Below, piece by piece: positions 1-12,624 of a stretch of DNA of 64,000 bases. Under the pieces are notes generated by a model, which had not been told where the DNA came from, ran no database searches, and saw nothing but the letters and a program-made list of their open reading frames with translations. Source of the DNA: Telopea speciosissima (lineage: Eukaryota > Streptophyta > Magnoliopsida > Proteales > Proteaceae); the NCBI RefSeq assembly GCF_018873765.1, contig NC_057923.1:8072413-8136412 (forward strand). The letters run 5' to 3'. The position numbers and the translations under genes are program-made. The stretch's first letter is position 1, and every line of letters begins with the position of its first letter.

Positions 1-490
1 GACCTTCACCGAGCCGAGGAAGAACTAGACCCTACGGCTTCTCCTTCGTCTATATCTTCTGTTTCTTCTTTTTCTTCTTCTGGTTTTCTAATTTCTTTTT
101 TCTTTTTCTTTTTTTCGTCTTTTCTTCTACATCCAAAACCCACCGATTGAAACCACCATAGCCACCACTGGATTTACTTATAGCTTTACTTGACCTTAAC
201 CGAACCCATCTCCCACTGAACTTTCTTGTTTTTTTCTCAGACCCTACTTCTCTCCATTTGTGCCTGCAGAATAAAGCCATCAAGAATTTTTTCAACACAG
301 ATCCCTGAGCTCTTGCAGCTGAAAGAAGAGGCATCTACCATCGGATTGATTTTACAGCCAAAAAAACAGAAAATGCAGACATCAAGCCAAAAAAAACCCC
401 AAGGAAACAGCAGAAGAATAAAGAAGACAAAGGGAAAAATCAAGAGAAGAACTTACCAATGGAGGAATTACAATAGAGCTTGCCAAGACT
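1..490. other. No gene recognised; T- and A-rich sequence
   Basis: This stretch is pyrimidine-rich on the left (about 55-120) and A-rich around 355-440. I see no convincing coding frame. An 18-base segment at 464-481 repeats 563-580 of the adjacent F-box relic, so its right end probably arose by local copying during decay of that relic. Confidence 0.5.
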
Positions 491-1006
491 CACGACGGAG
501 AGCTCTTCGAAAAAAGAAGAGTGATCGAGGACAGCGTTCATGCCCTTGGCACCAAATTTGCAGGAATTACAATAGAGCTTCTTCAATCCCTTGCAATTGA
601 CAGTGACAGTGACCATGCCTACATCGGTTAACTTGCGGCAAGAATGGAGCTTGAGGGTAGTGAGGTTACGGCAGTAGAGAGAGATGAGGACAAGAGCGTC
701 GTCCCTGATGTGGATGGGTCTGCTTTTGCGAACACATTTGAGGGCGAGTGTGGTGACGGCGTCGTAGCGAGTGAAGAGAGAAGTGATGTTGGTGAGGAGA
801 TTGGATTCAGCCTTGAGGAAGAGGCGATGTCGACACGGAGCCAACGGCGGCAGACGCGAGAGCAGCTTTCGCGATCTAGGGAACCCAGGGACTTGAAAAT
901 GTAGGACAGGCACCCATCCGGGAGGTCATCGGCATTATCGATGGGAAGGAGATGAGCATAGGCATCGTTGCAGCGATTTGAGATTCCGGCTGTCGATGCC
1001 AACTGG
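491..1006 (-). pseudogene. F-box protein relic (SKIP2/VFB type, N-terminal third)
   Basis: The minus strand encodes an F-box start (DDLPDGCLSYIF, then a CRRWLRV block) and, in a second frame, the leucine-rich part that normally follows (DDALVLISLYCRNLTTLKL, CRKLTDVGM, FGAKGMNAVLD). Together these match the N-terminal third of the SKIP2/VFB F-box family, substrate adaptors of SCF ubiquitin ligases whose genes are usually intronless. The switch of frame lies near 822-834, where about 11 bases seem to be lost compared with the family pattern VEGQSRHRL. The expected Met-Gly start appears as TGG near 1006. Similarity stops after ELSV near 491, so about two thirds of the gene is absent. It is most likely a dead duplicate; the family call is confident, the exact paralogue is not. 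Confidence 0.8.
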
Positions 1007-1009
1007 CCC

Positions 1010-1825
1010 CAACCCACAGATCGAAGAAGAAAATCAGAGAGAGAGGAAAGGCATCCGGGGGGAATCCAACCTTACTGGAGATGGAAGAGATGATGTAGCC
1101 ATGGTTTTTTCCCCTTTTCCCTGGCTCAAAGTGGACTGACCTCCATTGTTTCAGCTCCACATCACCGAGCCCCATTGTTTCAGCCATGGTTCTTCCCCTG
1201 GGATTGGGTATGCGTTTGCAGCAGCAATGGTGTTGGATTTGCTAGGCGCAAATGGCAGCAGCGGCGGAGGAGCCCAGGGACAGGCGGTGTCTTGTAAAGG
1301 GTATATTAGTCATTTAACTTATACACAGTTAACCCCATTAGTTTTTGGGTCAGAATTGAAATTTTAGACCTTAATGGTGTGACATTAAGATAATGGTCCA
1401 ACAGAGGGGGTGGCGCCGAAAATTTCCCTTTTATTAAAGGGAAGGGATGATAGCCTTGGGGTTACACCGCACGGTTAACCAATGAGGGGTGAGAGAACGG
1501 TTGTAAATAAAAGGATAAAAGGTAATTTCCATGTGAGAAAGAAAGAAAAAGGAAGAGAGAAGATTTTTTTTTTGGTTTTTTGGTCTCAGCTGATACTGAT
1601 CCAATCCAAACGATTTTCCCGATCTAAGACCGAGATTACAAAACTTGCTCGCGAGTACTCAGATATAATCTTCTCTTTCTGGGATTGAATTCCTTCATTG
1701 ACTAGCCCCACCTATGTCTACGAATCTGTCTCTCTCCTGCCATAATAAGGGGTAGATATGTTATTTCATAGAAAGAATGATAGAAGATAGGCACAATGCT
1801 AACGTATGCTATGCTGCCCTATTAT
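1010..1825. other. Intergenic, nothing recognised
   Basis: I see no coding frame with family similarity, no RNA gene and no clear terminal repeats here. Short ORFs are of chance length and composition. Confidence 0.4.
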
Positions 1826-2024
1826 TAATTTGGGCAAAGTTTGGTACCAGGTTACATGGCCCCTACACATGCGTGGGGTCAATGAGAGCATGCACATGGC
1901 ATCAATGGGAATGAGATTTTTAATTTGGGGTGAGATGTGGGGCTGTCATTTCATGCAGGCTTGTGTGGGATCTTTTTCCCTATTAATTTGGGAAAAATAA
2001 GGCTGCCAAGCTACATGGCACCTA

Positions 2025-2712
2025 TGTTGGAAAAAACTCTGTCCGAAGAAGGAAACTTCAAACTGCTTTGAACGCGATCTCGCTATCTTAAAGGAGATAT
2101 TTACCCCACACGACAAATTCACCTTCAGGAATCAACAAAGCAATAAATATAAAACACAGAACTCCACTTAGAGATACTGAATTGTAAGAGGGAGAGATAA
2201 TTCGTTTGAACACATGACTCCTATTTTATAGAAGTGGAGCACCTCTTCTGAATAGACATATCTATTCATTCTGTATCCATTAGATCAATTGCCATATGAT
2301 CTAACGGTCCAGATTAAACCAGAGATGAACCTGTTCACAACAGTCATATCCTATCAGACGTGACCTTAGGATCTTCTAATCCGACGGATCTGATCATTTA
2401 AAAAAAAACAACATACCAGATCAGATCGCTTGCATCGCGATGCAAGCGTGCTAAGTGCGTGTGTACGCCACTAACGCCTCTACAGCCCACTGCCCACGCC
2501 GCGCGTGTGCGTGCGCGTGTGCGGACGGCTACGCCGTCCTCGCATATACACTGTAGAATGTCTCCCTTTTCCGATTTAATTCAAGAGATAAAGAAGGTAA
2601 TATAATAAATACCATTTATAACTTTTGTAGTTTTTCGATGTGGGACTAAAGCATTTTTTCCAAAATAACAAATTATTTATATAATCTCTCTTTTATTACA
2701 ATCTATCTAACA
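2025..2712 (-). repeat. 3' LTR of the Copia fossil
   Basis: This LTR is about 688 bases long, opens TGTTGG and closes TCTAACA as read on the plus strand. It aligns along its whole length with 7244-7921. Most differences from the partner look like transitions, as expected for methylated plant DNA. Confidence 0.9.
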
Positions 2713-5700
2713 ATCCCCCACTAGATTGTAATAAACATCTTAATATCTCTAACTACATAGTTATGTATACGAAAAGGTTGGCTTGGCATTAAACCTTTAA
2801 TTAGTGTAAGTATTTCAGAGTCGTAACGTAGAATGTGGTTGACTTAGCATTAAACCAATTCTTACAAGTATTAAAACCGGAAATACCACACACACAACTA
2901 TGATTGATTCTATGTCAAAACCTATAACATAGTAGCACTCTTACGGCCCTGTGCTCTATCCTGAATTCATGAACACTTGCAAGAATAAACCCTAAATTCT
3001 TGTTTAGAAACGGCACCATATCAGTATTCATATAGGTAGGTTTTTCTTTAGTATCTCTGTTATTGTAGATACTCTTACTTTACAAAAACCTTATTAAAAC
3101 TTCATAGAAGTTACCCTCAACTCATAACAGTTAACATTGACACCTTTTGGGCTATTAATTCAATGTTTTTACAATCACTTAACAGTAGCTAGTTATTACC
3201 CATTAAACCTTATTCATAAGGTTGGGTTCCCACTACTGGTGACTATAAGGGTTTCAGCCACATTCCTTTGGATGTATCTTCTACAAGCTCCCTAGGAAGG
3301 CTTTTCGTAAAAGGATCCGCTAAATTATTGTTAGACTTTACATACAGAATGGTAACTACACCATCTTGGATCAATTGTCTAACATATTCATGTCTTAAGC
3401 TTATATGTCTAGACTTTCCATTGTAGATCTTACTATAAGCATTAGACATAGTGGCTTCACTATCACAGTACAGAAAAATAGCTGGCATCGGTTGTGGCCA
3501 CAACTCTATATCCAGTGACATATTTCTAAGTCATTCTGCTTCTTTTCCTGCTGCTCCCAAAGCTATAAATTCAGACTCCATGGTTGAATGTGAGATACAA
3601 GTTTGCTTCTTTGAAGCCCAAGATATGGCTCCACCAGCTAGTGTGAAAATCCATCCAGATGTGGACTTATTATCACCTCTACTGGTGATCCAACTAGCAT
3701 CCGAGTATCCCTCTAACACTGCTGGAAAATTTCTATAAAATAAACCAAAGTTCATAGTCTTCTTAAGATATCCAAAAACTCGACCAATGACTTTCGAGTG
3801 ATCCACACTAGGATTACTAGTGTATCTCGAAAGTTTACAAACAGCAAAAGCTATATCAGGTCTTGTACAATGCATTGCGTACATTAGGCTTCCAATTGCA
3901 CTAGCATACTCAACTTGTGCCACAGCCCTACCTGAATGCTCGCTTGTTTTAGAACTAGAATCATAAGGAGAGCTTGCTTCTTTTATGTCAAAAAATTTAA
4001 ATTTCTCTATCATTTTCTGAACATAATGTGACTGACATAAAGTAAACCCTTCACTATGTTTCTTTACTTTAATTCCTAAAATAGTATCCACTTCATTTAA
4101 ATCTTTCATTTCAAATTTTGAAGTAAGATACTTCTTAGTTTTAAGTACACCAACTAAGTTAGTTCCAAAAATAAGCATATCATCGACATAGAGGCATATA
4201 ATTACACCATATGTGTTTGTAAATTTAGAATATATGCATTTGTCTGCACTGTTATGCTTAAAACCATTTGACAAAATTACTTGATCAAATTTTTCATGCC
4301 ATTGTTTTGGCGCTTGTTTTAAGCCATACAATGACTTAACTAATTTACAGGCTTTCTTATTATTTTCAGGTAGAACAAAACCCTCAGGTTGTTCCATATA
4401 GACTTCTTCATCTAAATCACCATTTAAAAACGCTGTTTTAACATCTATCTGATGAACACATAGGTCATATAATGAAGCTAAGGCAAATAACACTCTAATG
4501 GATGTTATTCTAGCAACAGGTGCATATGTATCAAAATAGTCAATGCCTTCCTTTTGTTTAAAACATTTGGCAACTAACCTTGCCTTAAATTTTTGGACAG
4601 ATCCATCTGTATTCAATTTCTTTCGAAATACCCACTTACAACCTATGGGTTTAGATCCTTAAGGTAAATCAACTAGCACCCATGTGCCATTAGACATTAT
4701 GGAATCCATCTCATCATTTATAGCCTCTCTCCAGAAAGCTGAATCCCTGGAACACATAGCCTCACTATATGTTTTAGGATCATCTTCTAAATTGAATACT
4801 ATTGGTATTTCATTTAGAACAACTTTCCTATTCCCTTCCATAAGAAAAACAAGAGCTTGTGAGGAAATAAAATCTGGACCTAAGTCCTTTTCTTTTCTAA
4901 CTCTTTGACTTCTTTTGGGTTCACTAATCACACTCGAATCTCTTTTTAAACTAAGAGATGGTTGAGTTTCCATGTTAGTGTGACCACTAGACTCCAAAAT
5001 AGAAGATGATGTCTGAATAGGTACCTCTTCAGATTTTGATTCATTGATGAATTTATTTTCTATAAATTCTACATCTCTTGATTCAACAATTATGTTAGAA
5101 TCCAGATCCAAAAGTCTATATGCTTTTGAATTTTCAGCATATCCCACGAACACACTTTTAAGTGCTCTAGGACCTAATTTTGTCCTTTTAGGATCTGGTG
5201 TTCTATAAAAGGCTAAGCACCCCCACACTTTAAAATATCCAATGTTAGGCTTCCTTCCTTTCCATAACTCATATGGACTTGATTGTATTTTCTTAGAAGG
5301 AATCCTATTACTTATATGACATGCAGTTAATAATGCCTCACCCCACAAGTTATTCGGTAAACTAGCACCTGATAACATAGCATTTACCATATTAACAAGT
5401 GTCCTATTTTTTCTTTCAGCTATGCCATTTTGCTGAGGTGTATAAGGTGCAGACCTTTGGTGTATTATCCCATGTTCTTCACAAAATGCAGAAAAATCAT
5501 TGGGAAAATATTCTCCACCTCTATCACTTCTAAGGATTTTAATCCTTTTATCCTTTTAGTTTTCTACTTCTGCTTTATACCTTTTAAATATATCAAAGGC
5601 TTCATCTTTAGTTCTCAATAAAAATACATGTGAAAATCTTGTACAATCATCTATAAAGGTTATAAAGTATCTTCTCCCTCCTCTAGTTAAGAGGCCATTA

Positions 5701-7243
5701 ATTTCACAAATATCAGAATGTATTAATTCCAAAATTTGTGAATTTCTCTCAACATTTGGAAAAGGCTTCTTAACCATTTTTGATTGAACACAGACTTCAC
5801 ATTTATTTTTATTTTCATGCTTATAAGAAATTAAACCTTGTTTTGACATATTTTTCATGTATCTAAGATTCAAGTGTCCTAAACGGGCATGCCATAAATC
5901 ATATGAACAATCAATCAAGTAAGCAGAACTAGAAACCATCTTATTAATACTGAACTTGAACATCCCATCAACAGAATAACCCTTTCCCACAAAGACACCC
6001 CCCTTGGACAATATCATGTTATCAGACTCAAGAACGGTTTTAAAACCATTCTTACAAAGCATATTAGCAGAGACCAAATTCTTACGAATTTCTGGAACAT
6101 ACAACACATTCATTAACTTCAATTTCTTCCCAGAAGTAAATTGCAGTTCAACACTTCCTTTTCCCAGGACCTTAGCAGAATTGTGATTCCCCATTAGAAC
6201 ATCTCGTCCTGCAATATCTTCAAAGGTCTTGAACTGTATCTTGTCATTGCACACATGAACCGTTGCTCCTGAATCAAGCCACCAATCTTGAGATTTCACC
6301 ACACTAGCCATATGCAATTCAGTAATCATACCAATTTCCATCATTGCGACTAGATCTTGTGGTGCAGATTCAACAACATTTGCTTTGTCTGGAACACTAC
6401 TGTTCTTCCGATACTTGCAATCACGAATGTAGTGACCCTTTTTTCCACAATGAAAACATGCTCTGTCTTTCTTGTCTTTGCTGCTATTCTTGAAAACTCC
6501 CTTCTTGTTGATCTTTAGTTTCTTATGAAACTTCTTAACTCCACTTTGTTCAACAGTGTTCACTTTCGAACCAATGACCAAGCCATCACGAATTCTATTC
6601 TCTTCCTCAATTCGTAGATGCTTTTCGAGTTGTCCAACAGACAAATCTTCTGTCATATGAAGAAGTTTCTTTCTGTAATCATTCCAACTGGGGGGAAGTT
6701 TAGATATAATCGCCCCCACTTGGAGTAAATCAGAAACTGTGACTTCAAGATCATGGAATTTTCCCACTATAACTTGAAGATCATGAAATTGATCCATGAT
6801 ACTGACACCATCACTCATACTGAATTCAAAATATTTCATGGTGAGAAATTTGCTCATACCTATTTTCTCAGTTCTGTATTTCTCTTCAATCTGTTTCCAA
6901 ATTTCATATGGTGACTTGATTGGCTTGTAGTAATCATAGAGACGATCTGAGAGACTATTCAGAATATATCCTCGGCAGATTAACTCATCTTCTTCACGCT
7001 TACTTCTTTCTTTCTTCACTGCATCAGTGTCTTTATCAGACGGTTCTGGTAATGGTTGCAACACAGAACTTAGCAAATAAAAGATCTTCAGACAAGTCAA
7101 CAGAAACACCATCTTATCTTGCCAACGGGTGTAATTGGTGCCATCAAAATGTTCAAGTTTGACGAAGTCTGGGGACGTCATCATCTTCAAAGCAGCGTTG
7201 TCTAATCCTCCTTCCATGATAACAATATATCTCCTTTAAATTC

Positions 7244-7921
7244 TTGGAAAAAACTCTGTTCGAAGAAGGAAACTTCAAACTGCTTTGAACGCGATCTCGC
7301 TATCTTAAAGGAGATATTTACCCCACACGACAAATTCACCTTCAGGAATTAACAAAGCAATAAATATAAAACACAGAACTCCACTTAGAGATACTGAATT
7401 GCAAGAGGGAGAGATAATTCGTTTGAACACATGACTCCTATTTTATAGAAGTGGAGCACCTCTTCTGAATAGACATATCTATTCATTTCGTATCCATTAG
7501 ATCAATTGCCATATGATCTAACGGTCCAGATTAAACCAGAGATGAACTCGTTCACAAATACATATCCTATCGGACGTGACCTTAGGATCTTCTAATCCGA
7601 CGGATCTGATCATTTAAAAAAAACAACGTACCAGATCAGATCGCTTGCATCGTGATGCAAGCGTGCAAAGTGCGTGCGTACGCCACTAACGCCTCTACAG
7701 CCCACTGCCCACGTCGCGCGTGTGCGTGTGCGGACGGCTACGCCGTCCTCGCATATACACTGTAGAATGTCTCCCTTTTCCGATTTAATTCAAGAGATAA
7801 AGAAGGTAATATAATAAATACCATTTATAACTTTTGTAGTTTTCCGATGTGGGACTAAAGCATTTTTTCCAAAATAACAAATTATTTATATAATCTCTCT
7901 TTTATTACAATCTATCTAACA
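7244..7921 (-). repeat. 5' LTR of the Copia fossil
   Basis: This is the partner of 2025-2712 and lies just upstream of the gag region in element orientation. It ends in TCTAACA and is followed by the second ACCTA target duplication. Confidence 0.88.
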
Positions 7922-8394
7922 ACCTATGCCTAGACATAGGATTGGAGAAATGACCATCCCACCTCTTGTGAAAAGGAAAAATCCTACCCTTGTTGGATGC
8001 CCCCGTGCGCTCATTGACCTTCATGTTGATGCAGTGGTTATGCAACCTAACAATGATCCCTCTCCTGATTAATTTTGAGGAAAAAATCTCTACGAGCCAA
8101 ATAGTTTAAGCTATATGGCGGTGCTCTCTCTCTCTCTCTTGTCTTTGATGATTAACCGTGTCCCACACTCCCCCTTGGCATGCTCCCCCACCCTGTAAGG
8201 GTACATCAAATTGAAATCGTTTACTGAAATCGAACCAAGATTTACACCAGAACCGTGAAATCATTCAATAAATGTTTGGTTTTGGTTTAAAAAATAAGAC
8301 AGTTTAATAAACGGTTTGGTTTTGGTTTTTATCATTTATATCGTTTAAATTGAATAAAACCTATTAAGTTTTGATTTATATGTTAAAGGGGAAA

Positions 8395-8578
8395 AGAACA
8401 CTACCTAGTTGCTTGACTTGTGTTGCTCTTGTGCCTAGCCACAGAAACACGTGAAAGTGCTGTGTTGCCCCCATGGAAAGGCAAAAATCCTGTCCCAGGC
8501 AATGCTTGCGTGCGAGCTCCTATTGTCCAGCACGCGGGTGCATGTTCCCAAGCAACGATCTCTTTTCCTATTTTAAAT
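8395..8578. mobile_element. MITE of the GATCGCTG family
   Basis: The segment carries the family landmarks: a TTGTGTTGCTCTTGTGCCTAG stretch on the left and CAAGCAACGATCTCTTTTCC on the right, with a GTGCGAGCTCCTATTG inner piece resembling the AATGAGAGC block on the other strand. The ends form an imperfect inverted pair. No target duplication was resolved. Confidence 0.5.
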
Positions 8579-8585
8579 AAATAAC

Positions 8586-9540
8586 ACCCTTCGGAATCTC
8601 GACATTCTCATGGCCTCATCCAACATTAAAGATATTGCTTATGATTTTTCTAAAAATAATCATTCAAAATTCAAAAATATGAACTATGTTTAATTATATT
8701 AAATAATGGGTGCGTCTTTTGTAACCAAGTAGGTTACAAACAAAAACTGTAACCTAACTTTTTTACCCTCTATACAATGATGTGGTGTTATAATAGAATG
8801 TCTATTGATGTAATTTCGCTAAATAATCCAACATTCCCTTTCTTGTCTCTCCTCAGACCACTTCACCCCCCGATTTGTTTGCCAATGTTCTACTCCAGTC
8901 CATCGACGACGATGGATGCACAACGAAGTTAGGTTTTTTGGGTGCGGCATTTTCTATGAAACCGATTAATAAACGATTTGATTTTATTATATGAAATTGT
9001 TTCATAAACCATTCGATTTTGATTTTACCGATAGTGTTGAACCATGCCATTTCACCCAAACTCCATCGTTTAACTCCCTTACAATGTTATTGGCTCAAAG
9101 AACCCATTCCCTTTTAATTATTTCTCTTTTCAATAAATAAAAACGTGGCTATCAAATAACTCCCATCGTACATGTAAACACCAATCATATCAATCTAGAC
9201 CGGCGAACCTGTGGACCCCTGAGGCAAGCCACAACGTCACCATGGGATTTTTGTTTTTGCGATAGATACCTATTCTAGGGTGGTGGTGTGGGGGGGGGGG
9301 GGGGTGGGAAGAGAGGAAAGATGAGAATCAGAAGGCTAGGGTGGGCTTTTACGCTGCACACTTCTATCAACTATGCTTGACAGTTGTTCTCGACCACCAA
9401 AGAAAAAGTTACTACACATATATGACTTCACGATAAGCATGGTTGTGTGACTTGTGTCACGAGGAGGATTGATGACATGGTGTAGTGCTTCTGTGTTTAA
9501 CGTTTTAGAATCAAAGTAATGCAGAGTACTCGACTATAAT
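8586..9540. other. Intergenic, nothing recognised
   Basis: AT-rich DNA with no supported gene. A G-run lies at about 9288-9304. Nearby sequence rich in GGTTTGGTTTTGG (8270-8330) resembles another diffuse repeat seen at 15370-15700. Confidence 0.4.
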
Positions 9541-9546
9541 TTTTTT

Positions 9547-9692
9547 GGCCAAATGTTCTCTATGCCAGGGGCTCAGGCTGTGCCTAGACACATGGGGCTG
9601 GGTGAAATGACTGCCTTGCCTCCTGAATGGCAGAAATACCCACCCCATGTGTTTGGGGGCAGCCTACGTTGCAGCACAGAGAACATCAGCCC
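9547..9692. mobile_element. Mutator-like MITE of the GTTCTCTGTGCC family
   Basis: The ends are inverted copies: GGCCAAATGTTCTCTATGCC on the left, and the right end reads GGGCTGATGTTCTCTGTGC on the other strand. The whole element nearly folds on itself. It is flanked by a 9-base duplication AATTTTTTT (9538-9546 and 9693-9701), the length made by Mutator transposases, although its T-rich make-up lowers its weight. Two relatives lie at 43536 and 44778. Confidence 0.7.
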
Positions 9693-9701
9693 AATTTTTT
9701 T

Positions 9702-11160
9702 TGAGCAAACTGCTACATGGCACACCAATAACATCATCAAGGAATACCCTTTGGATATAGTCATATGAATTATCTTATAATATATATATTTTTATTAATT
9801 AAGGTTATTTTATTTTAATAAAGGGAAAAGATTCTCTAAGTCGTTGGGGGCATGGTACGTTTGCACATTTCTGTCTATCTCTAACTTCCTCACATGAAAT
9901 GACCTCGCTTGTTACCTATGTAAGATACCATTTTGTCCTACCTCATTGATGCATTCCCCTTTGCCACTTGCTCGGAGTTCGTCCCTCTCCCTTTAACAAA
10001 TCATCATGGGAAGAGCAAATTTATATTTTCTAAAATCACATCAAAACACTAATTGCAAAATGGTACAGTATATGTGGAGTGCAATCAGATATTTTTGATA
10101 TTATAAAGGACTTGAGTTTTTCTTCTCCCATGATGAAGAAAGAATCTTTTCACTCATGATTATTATAGTAGTTATATAAAATTCTTATGCTAGTTGAGGG
10201 CATTTTAGACACTTTGTTCTATAATGGGAATATTTATAACTATCGGTTCTCCAAGAATCTTTTTATTGTGGCTGAAAAAAATAACAAAACTTTGGATCAA
10301 TTGTTCAATTCGGTGGTCCAACTCTAGCATTCAGCCATGTGACCATCATTTGGATATATTCCTCTCTCATTTTCAACTGTTAAATTATCTTTATTTTTCA
10401 TGTACTAAATTTTCAATGATTTTTAAATATTTTTTTGTTATGAGGAAAATTCTCTTTAGATTAAATTTCAAAAGATGTTTTCAGTAGTGTGGAGGCTTAC
10501 CTGACCACCAAATTTGGGTGCCATGCAAATTATAATGTGGCACTTGTAAATTGCACATTGTTATGGGCTTTGCATAATTTTAACAGCCATAGAATACATA
10601 CGCACCCCCCCCCCCCCCAAATAATCGTTGCGTTTTCAGAAATTTCTGCCTTTTTCATGGGGCATGACAGTGATTTCACATGATCCTGTGTCTACGTTCA
10701 AAGCCATCCACCGCACACGACCAGGTAGTATTCTCTTTCCCTATATTTATTTATGATGGGAGTGTTTATTTATATCCATATGAGACTGCGTGAAACACGT
10801 GTCTATATTTAAAAATTTAAAAGGAAAAAAGAAAAGCTAGAAAACGTTATCATTTTGGACCATCCATACAAATCTCACTCAATAGATGGCCCATTTTTGG
10901 ACCATCCCTACCCATCTAATTAAATCTAGGGCCCTTCAGACCAACCCCACAACCCTCCTCTTCTCTTGGATTGCCTGCATAATTCAAATTCCAAAGAATG
11001 AAGCCCATGTCAAGCTCCAAAATTCGATGGTATAACTTGTGGGCCTCTCTTGTATTTGGTCCAAACATTGGTGTTGGGCCAGGTTTTTGCCTTGCTTACT
11101 TGTTTCAAGCATCAGATCCTTTTCCAAGTACTGTATGTCTACCGTCCAAAATTGTTTGTC
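9702..11160. other. Intergenic, nothing recognised
   Basis: I see no gene or clear element in this AT-rich stretch. A C-run is present at about 10606-10618. Confidence 0.4.
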
Positions 11161-11164
11161 CAAG

Positions 11165-11940
11165 TCGTTAGCGCCTTCATATACTTGAGGAGTACTCTCC
11201 ACCTAATGCCTTAAGGTTTTGAGTTGGACATTCCAACATGGTACCAAAGTCTATGGTCTCTTGGTTATTTCCCTAGCGTTATCTTTCCACATTAATGTCT
11301 CATTCCACCTACACATAAAAGGGATGCTGGGAGTTATAGAGTTTATAGTCCCACATTGGTAGGTCATTAATGCCTTCATGTACTTGATGAGCTCTCTTCA
11401 CCTAAGGACTGAAGGATTGAACCTTCAAATGGAATCAAGCCCATTATCTTTTCCACTCATTCCACCTACACATAAAGGGGTGTTGGGAGTTATAAAGTTA
11501 TTGTCCCACATCAGTTCATCCAGGTCCTTGATGCCTTTATGTTAGAATATTTCTACATTTCGGCTTATATTAATTGGGTTCTTGGGCTTCAACAAAATTG
11601 GATTAATTTGTTGGTCTAATCAAGTGAGTCATACGGGCTCTGCTAAATCTAATATGGGTTGGCGGGTATGGGCTTTTGAGTCAACTTTTGGGCTTGTGAT
11701 AAGTAGGCCCATTGGAAAACTCTATAATAAAGAGCTAGGTCCCTCCTCTAACCATAACACAACCATTAGATATTATACCTGGGAAGGCGAAAGAGTCACG
11801 CTGGTGTTCTTTTTCCTTGTGCATCCAATTCTATCATCTAGCTAGTGATTCAGAAAGGGAATAGAGGAGAAGCATCTTGCTCTGAGGATCTACAGATTTT
11901 TTATGTGAGTCGTTGTGACAATGGATTCCCAAACAAGGTA
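11165..11940. repeat. LTR-like fossil fragments
   Basis: Two segments (11329 and 11469) begin in the same way, TGYTGGGAGTTATAGAG or close to it followed by GTCCCACAT. This is a common opening of small plant LTRs. They are embedded in repeated wording about 130-150 bases apart. A further LTR-like start, TGTTAGAATATTTC, lies near 11540. No coding domain is visible between them, so they could be remnants of small non-coding LTR elements. Limits are uncertain. Confidence 0.35.
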
Positions 11941-12077
11941 TCATTACAATTTGTATCCTTTGTTAGTGGTGGTTTGGCTTAATCTATAGCGATCCAAGAG
12001 TACTTGTGGTTTTCATCTCATTGGAGATTTAAAATCTACAGGAAGAACTCTTCCCAATAATTTAAGGTTTTAGGTTG

Positions 12078-12532
12078 TGTAAATCGAACATGGGCCAGGC
12101 CTGGTCCAAGCCGCCCACAAGGGGCAGGCCGGACCCGACCCAATCAGCTTTGCATGGAGAGAACCAGCCACTTAATTGGCTGGGTCTCTTTCCCCCTCTT
12201 TGGTAGATTCCCAGTGGGAGTTTAAATAAGGGCAGGGGTATTAGGGTTTTGGCTTTAAATAGAAAGCAGGTAACCCTAAGACCAGATCATGTGAGAAACC
12301 AAATTCTCCCTCTCTCCAGTATTTTGTGTTCTCTTTGGGATTCCATCTCTTCCCAGGGATTTGTGGTGTGAAGTTCTCCGTGGAGAAACCTTTCAAGATA
12401 TTCGAAGATCGCTTAGGAGATCGTTCGAGTTCGTGAAGCTTGTAACCAAACCTGTACGAGATCCTCTTCCGCTGCATTCTGCGTTCCCATCTCCGTTCAG
12501 GTAACACCCTAACGGATGATGATTTATTTACA
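12078..12532. repeat. Probable solo LTR
   Basis: A 455-base segment opens TGTAAAT and closes ATTTACA, an inverted terminal pair with TG...CA ends. It is flanked on both sides by GGTTG (12073-12077 and 12533-12537), a 5-base duplication typical of LTR elements. It contains a TATA-like TTTAAATAAGGG near 12223. No second LTR or internal coding region is adjacent, which fits a solo LTR left by recombination. The family is unknown. Confidence 0.65.
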
Positions 12533-12604
12533 GGTTGGATCCTCCTCCAATACTTCAATATCAAGAAGTTCAAGATTTTCAAAATTTAAGGTTTTAGGTT
12601 GGAT

Positions 12605-12624
12605 CACACACACACACACACACA
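12605..12624. repeat. (CA)n microsatellite
   Basis: This is a run of ten CA units. It lies beside a 75-base-spaced repeat of the phrase AATTTAAGGTTTTAGGTTGG, which becomes a plain short tandem once the solo LTR is removed. Confidence 0.85.

Larger units (their letters stand above)
2025..7921 (-). mobile_element. Ty1/Copia LTR retrotransposon fossil
   Basis: An element of about 5.9 kb on the minus strand is bounded by two near-identical LTRs and by a 5-base target duplication, ACCTA, at 2020-2024 and 7922-7926. Internal parts in element order are gag with a CCHC knuckle (CFHCGKKGHYIRDC; about 6.3-7.2 kb), protease (DSGAT; about 6.2-6.3 kb), integrase (about 4.8-6.0 kb), reverse transcriptase with the YVDD box (about 3.8-4.7 kb) and RNase H (about 3.25-3.8 kb). 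Integrase preceding reverse transcriptase is the Copia order. A G-rich polypurine tract abuts the 3' LTR. The coding region is broken at about three places, so this is a dead copy. The LTRs differ by roughly 2-3 percent by eye, suggesting an age of about one to a few million years depending on the rate used. Confidence 0.93.
1985..8085. mobile_element. MITE split by the Copia insertion
   Basis: Joining 1985-2024 to 7927-8085 across the Copia element gives one continuous small repeat. Its left part (GGCTGCCAAGCTACATGGC, then CCTATGCCTAGACATAGG after the junction) and its right part (TTATGCAACCTAACAATGATC) match a family seen again at 8395, 13999, 44079, 44252, 44684 and 63425. The family has imperfect inverted ends around the pattern GATCGCTGYCTGG and an inner piece resembling GGGGCCAATGAGAGC. 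A further partial member lies to the left at about 1830-1985. The superfamily is unclear. Confidence 0.55.

Noticed and set aside
9288-9304. G-run as a regulatory quadruplex
   Set aside because: It is a single homopolymer near no gene; similar G or C runs occur at 10606, 25447, 42266 and 48382, so it is probably simple slippage.
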